Part shown: positions 63,539 to 64,000 of the stretch, piece after piece
Numbering within the stretch: the stretch's first letter is position 1
Layout of the letters: each line of letters begins with the position of its first letter
Source of the DNA: VBDM01 sp963699535
GTDB taxonomy: Bacteria > Pseudomonadota > Gammaproteobacteria > Burkholderiales > SG8-39
Direction: 5' to 3'
Length of the DNA: 64,000 nucleotides
Assembly: GCA_963699535.1 (NCBI GenBank)
Contig: CAVOUJ010000021.1
Location: 1 to 64,000, forward strand
Made by a program: the position numbers and the translations under genes
The notes under the pieces: model-generated
Database searches by the model: none
Told to the model about the DNA's origin: nothing
The model's input: the letters and a program-made list of their open reading frames with translations, nothing else

Positions 63539-64000
63539 GTGCACCACACCGCGTCGCTCCCCGACGAGGCCGCGACCGCCCTCCTCGGGGGGCAGCTGGC
63601 CGCCTGCATCGTTCCCGGCCTGCGAATCTACCTGCGGGGGGAACTCGGCAGCGGAAAAACGACCCTGGTTCGCGGCTTGCTTCGCGCCCTGGGGGTCAGG
63701 GAGAACGTGAAGAGCCCGAGCTACACCCTGGTTGAACTTTACGTAGTTTCTAGATTACACTTGTACCACTTTGATTTTTATCGGTTCATTGATTCAAATG
63801 AATTCGCCGATGCGGGGTTCGCCGAGTACTTTGACGGTGAAGGAGTCTGCCTGGTCGAATGGCCGGAGCGGACGGGAGCGGTGCTCCCCCGGCCGGACTT
63901 GGACATCCGCTTGTCTCATGCCGCCGAGGGACGCGAGGTTCACCTTACCGCCCACAGCCAAGCGGGGGCGCGGTGCCTAAAGGGAATCCCCGGCGGCTGA
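63539..64000 (+). CDS. tsaE: tRNA threonylcarbamoyladenosine biosynthesis ATPase TsaE
   Basis: About 153 residues, ending with TGA at 63998-64000. LPDEAATALLGGQLAA is followed by Walker A RGELGSGKTTLVRGLLRAL, SPSYTLVELY, then HFDFYRF and GVCLVEWPERTG. It works with TsaB and TsaD in forming t6A at position 37 of ANN-decoding tRNAs. The start is uncertain: GTG at 63539 leaves a 30-base gap to queG, while a GTG at 63500 would overlap it. A stretch at 63745-63790 (LHLYHFDFY region) is unusually AT-rich compared with its surroundings. Confidence 0.9.
   Translation: MHHTASLPDEAATALLGGQLAACIVPGLRIYLRGELGSGKTTLVRGLLRALGVRENVKSPSYTLVELYVVSRLHLYHFDFYRFIDSNEFADAGFAEYFDGEGVCLVEWPERTGAVLPRPDLDIRLSHAAEGREVHLTAHSQAGARCLKGIPGG

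Overview
The window is a chromosomal segment of a GC-rich betaproteobacterium, probably an uncultured lineage. The evidence is the gene order ftsK-lolA-rarA-serS-tRNA-Ser, trxB-smr, nadE-P-II, and queG next to tsaE, together with an exosortase A (XrtA/PEP-CTERM)-type exopolysaccharide (EPS) locus. No transposase, integrase, CRISPR array or rRNA was seen. The only RNA gene found is tRNA-Ser(CGA).

Layout. (1) 1-7003, plus strand: EPS assembly genes (a truncated toroid-like protein, two GT4 glycosyltransferases, a hexapeptide acyltransferase, an XrtA-type amidotransferase, an O-antigen-ligase-like membrane protein). (2) 7073-7428: two gene heads facing each other and cut at one junction. (3) 7431-12403, minus: a membrane-anchored heparinase II/III-like protein and a G8-domain lipoprotein. 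(4) 12733-16833, plus: a five-gene cassette (acyl carrier protein, SDR, AMP-forming ligase, hexapeptide acyltransferase, membrane acyltransferase) behind a good sigma-54-type promoter. (5) 16827-30138, minus: three large repeat-rich secreted proteins that share modules. One is a sugar-dehydrogenase/FN3/LamG/Ig-like fusion, one an Ig-like lipoprotein with the same C-terminal module, one an Ig-like/G8 fusion whose last 2.3 kb is nearly identical to the first G8 gene. (6) 30459-33185: an SGNH hydrolase, a decayed hisB relic and an MBL-fold protein. (7) 33358-41772, minus: an adhesin-repeat/beta-propeller lipoprotein, a secreted protein and a beta-helix protein. (8) 41850-49362, minus: the core XrtA-type EPS operon (sugar transferase, export lipoprotein, chain-length protein, kinase-like ATPase, predicted barrel, secretion ATPase). 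(9) 49576-64000: housekeeping genes.

The two EPS blocks (1-7 kb and 42-49 kb) are separated by about 34 kb of accessory genes. These genes plausibly make, acylate, trim or bind an extracellular polysaccharide. No exosortase and no PEP-CTERM protein lies in the window.

Caution: many genes carry single-base frameshifts, including ftsK and rhlE, so some breaks are probably sequencing or assembly errors. Frameshifts are far denser in the repeat genes, where collapse or real decay is also possible. Broken genes are given as full spans, with their in-frame pieces listed separately.
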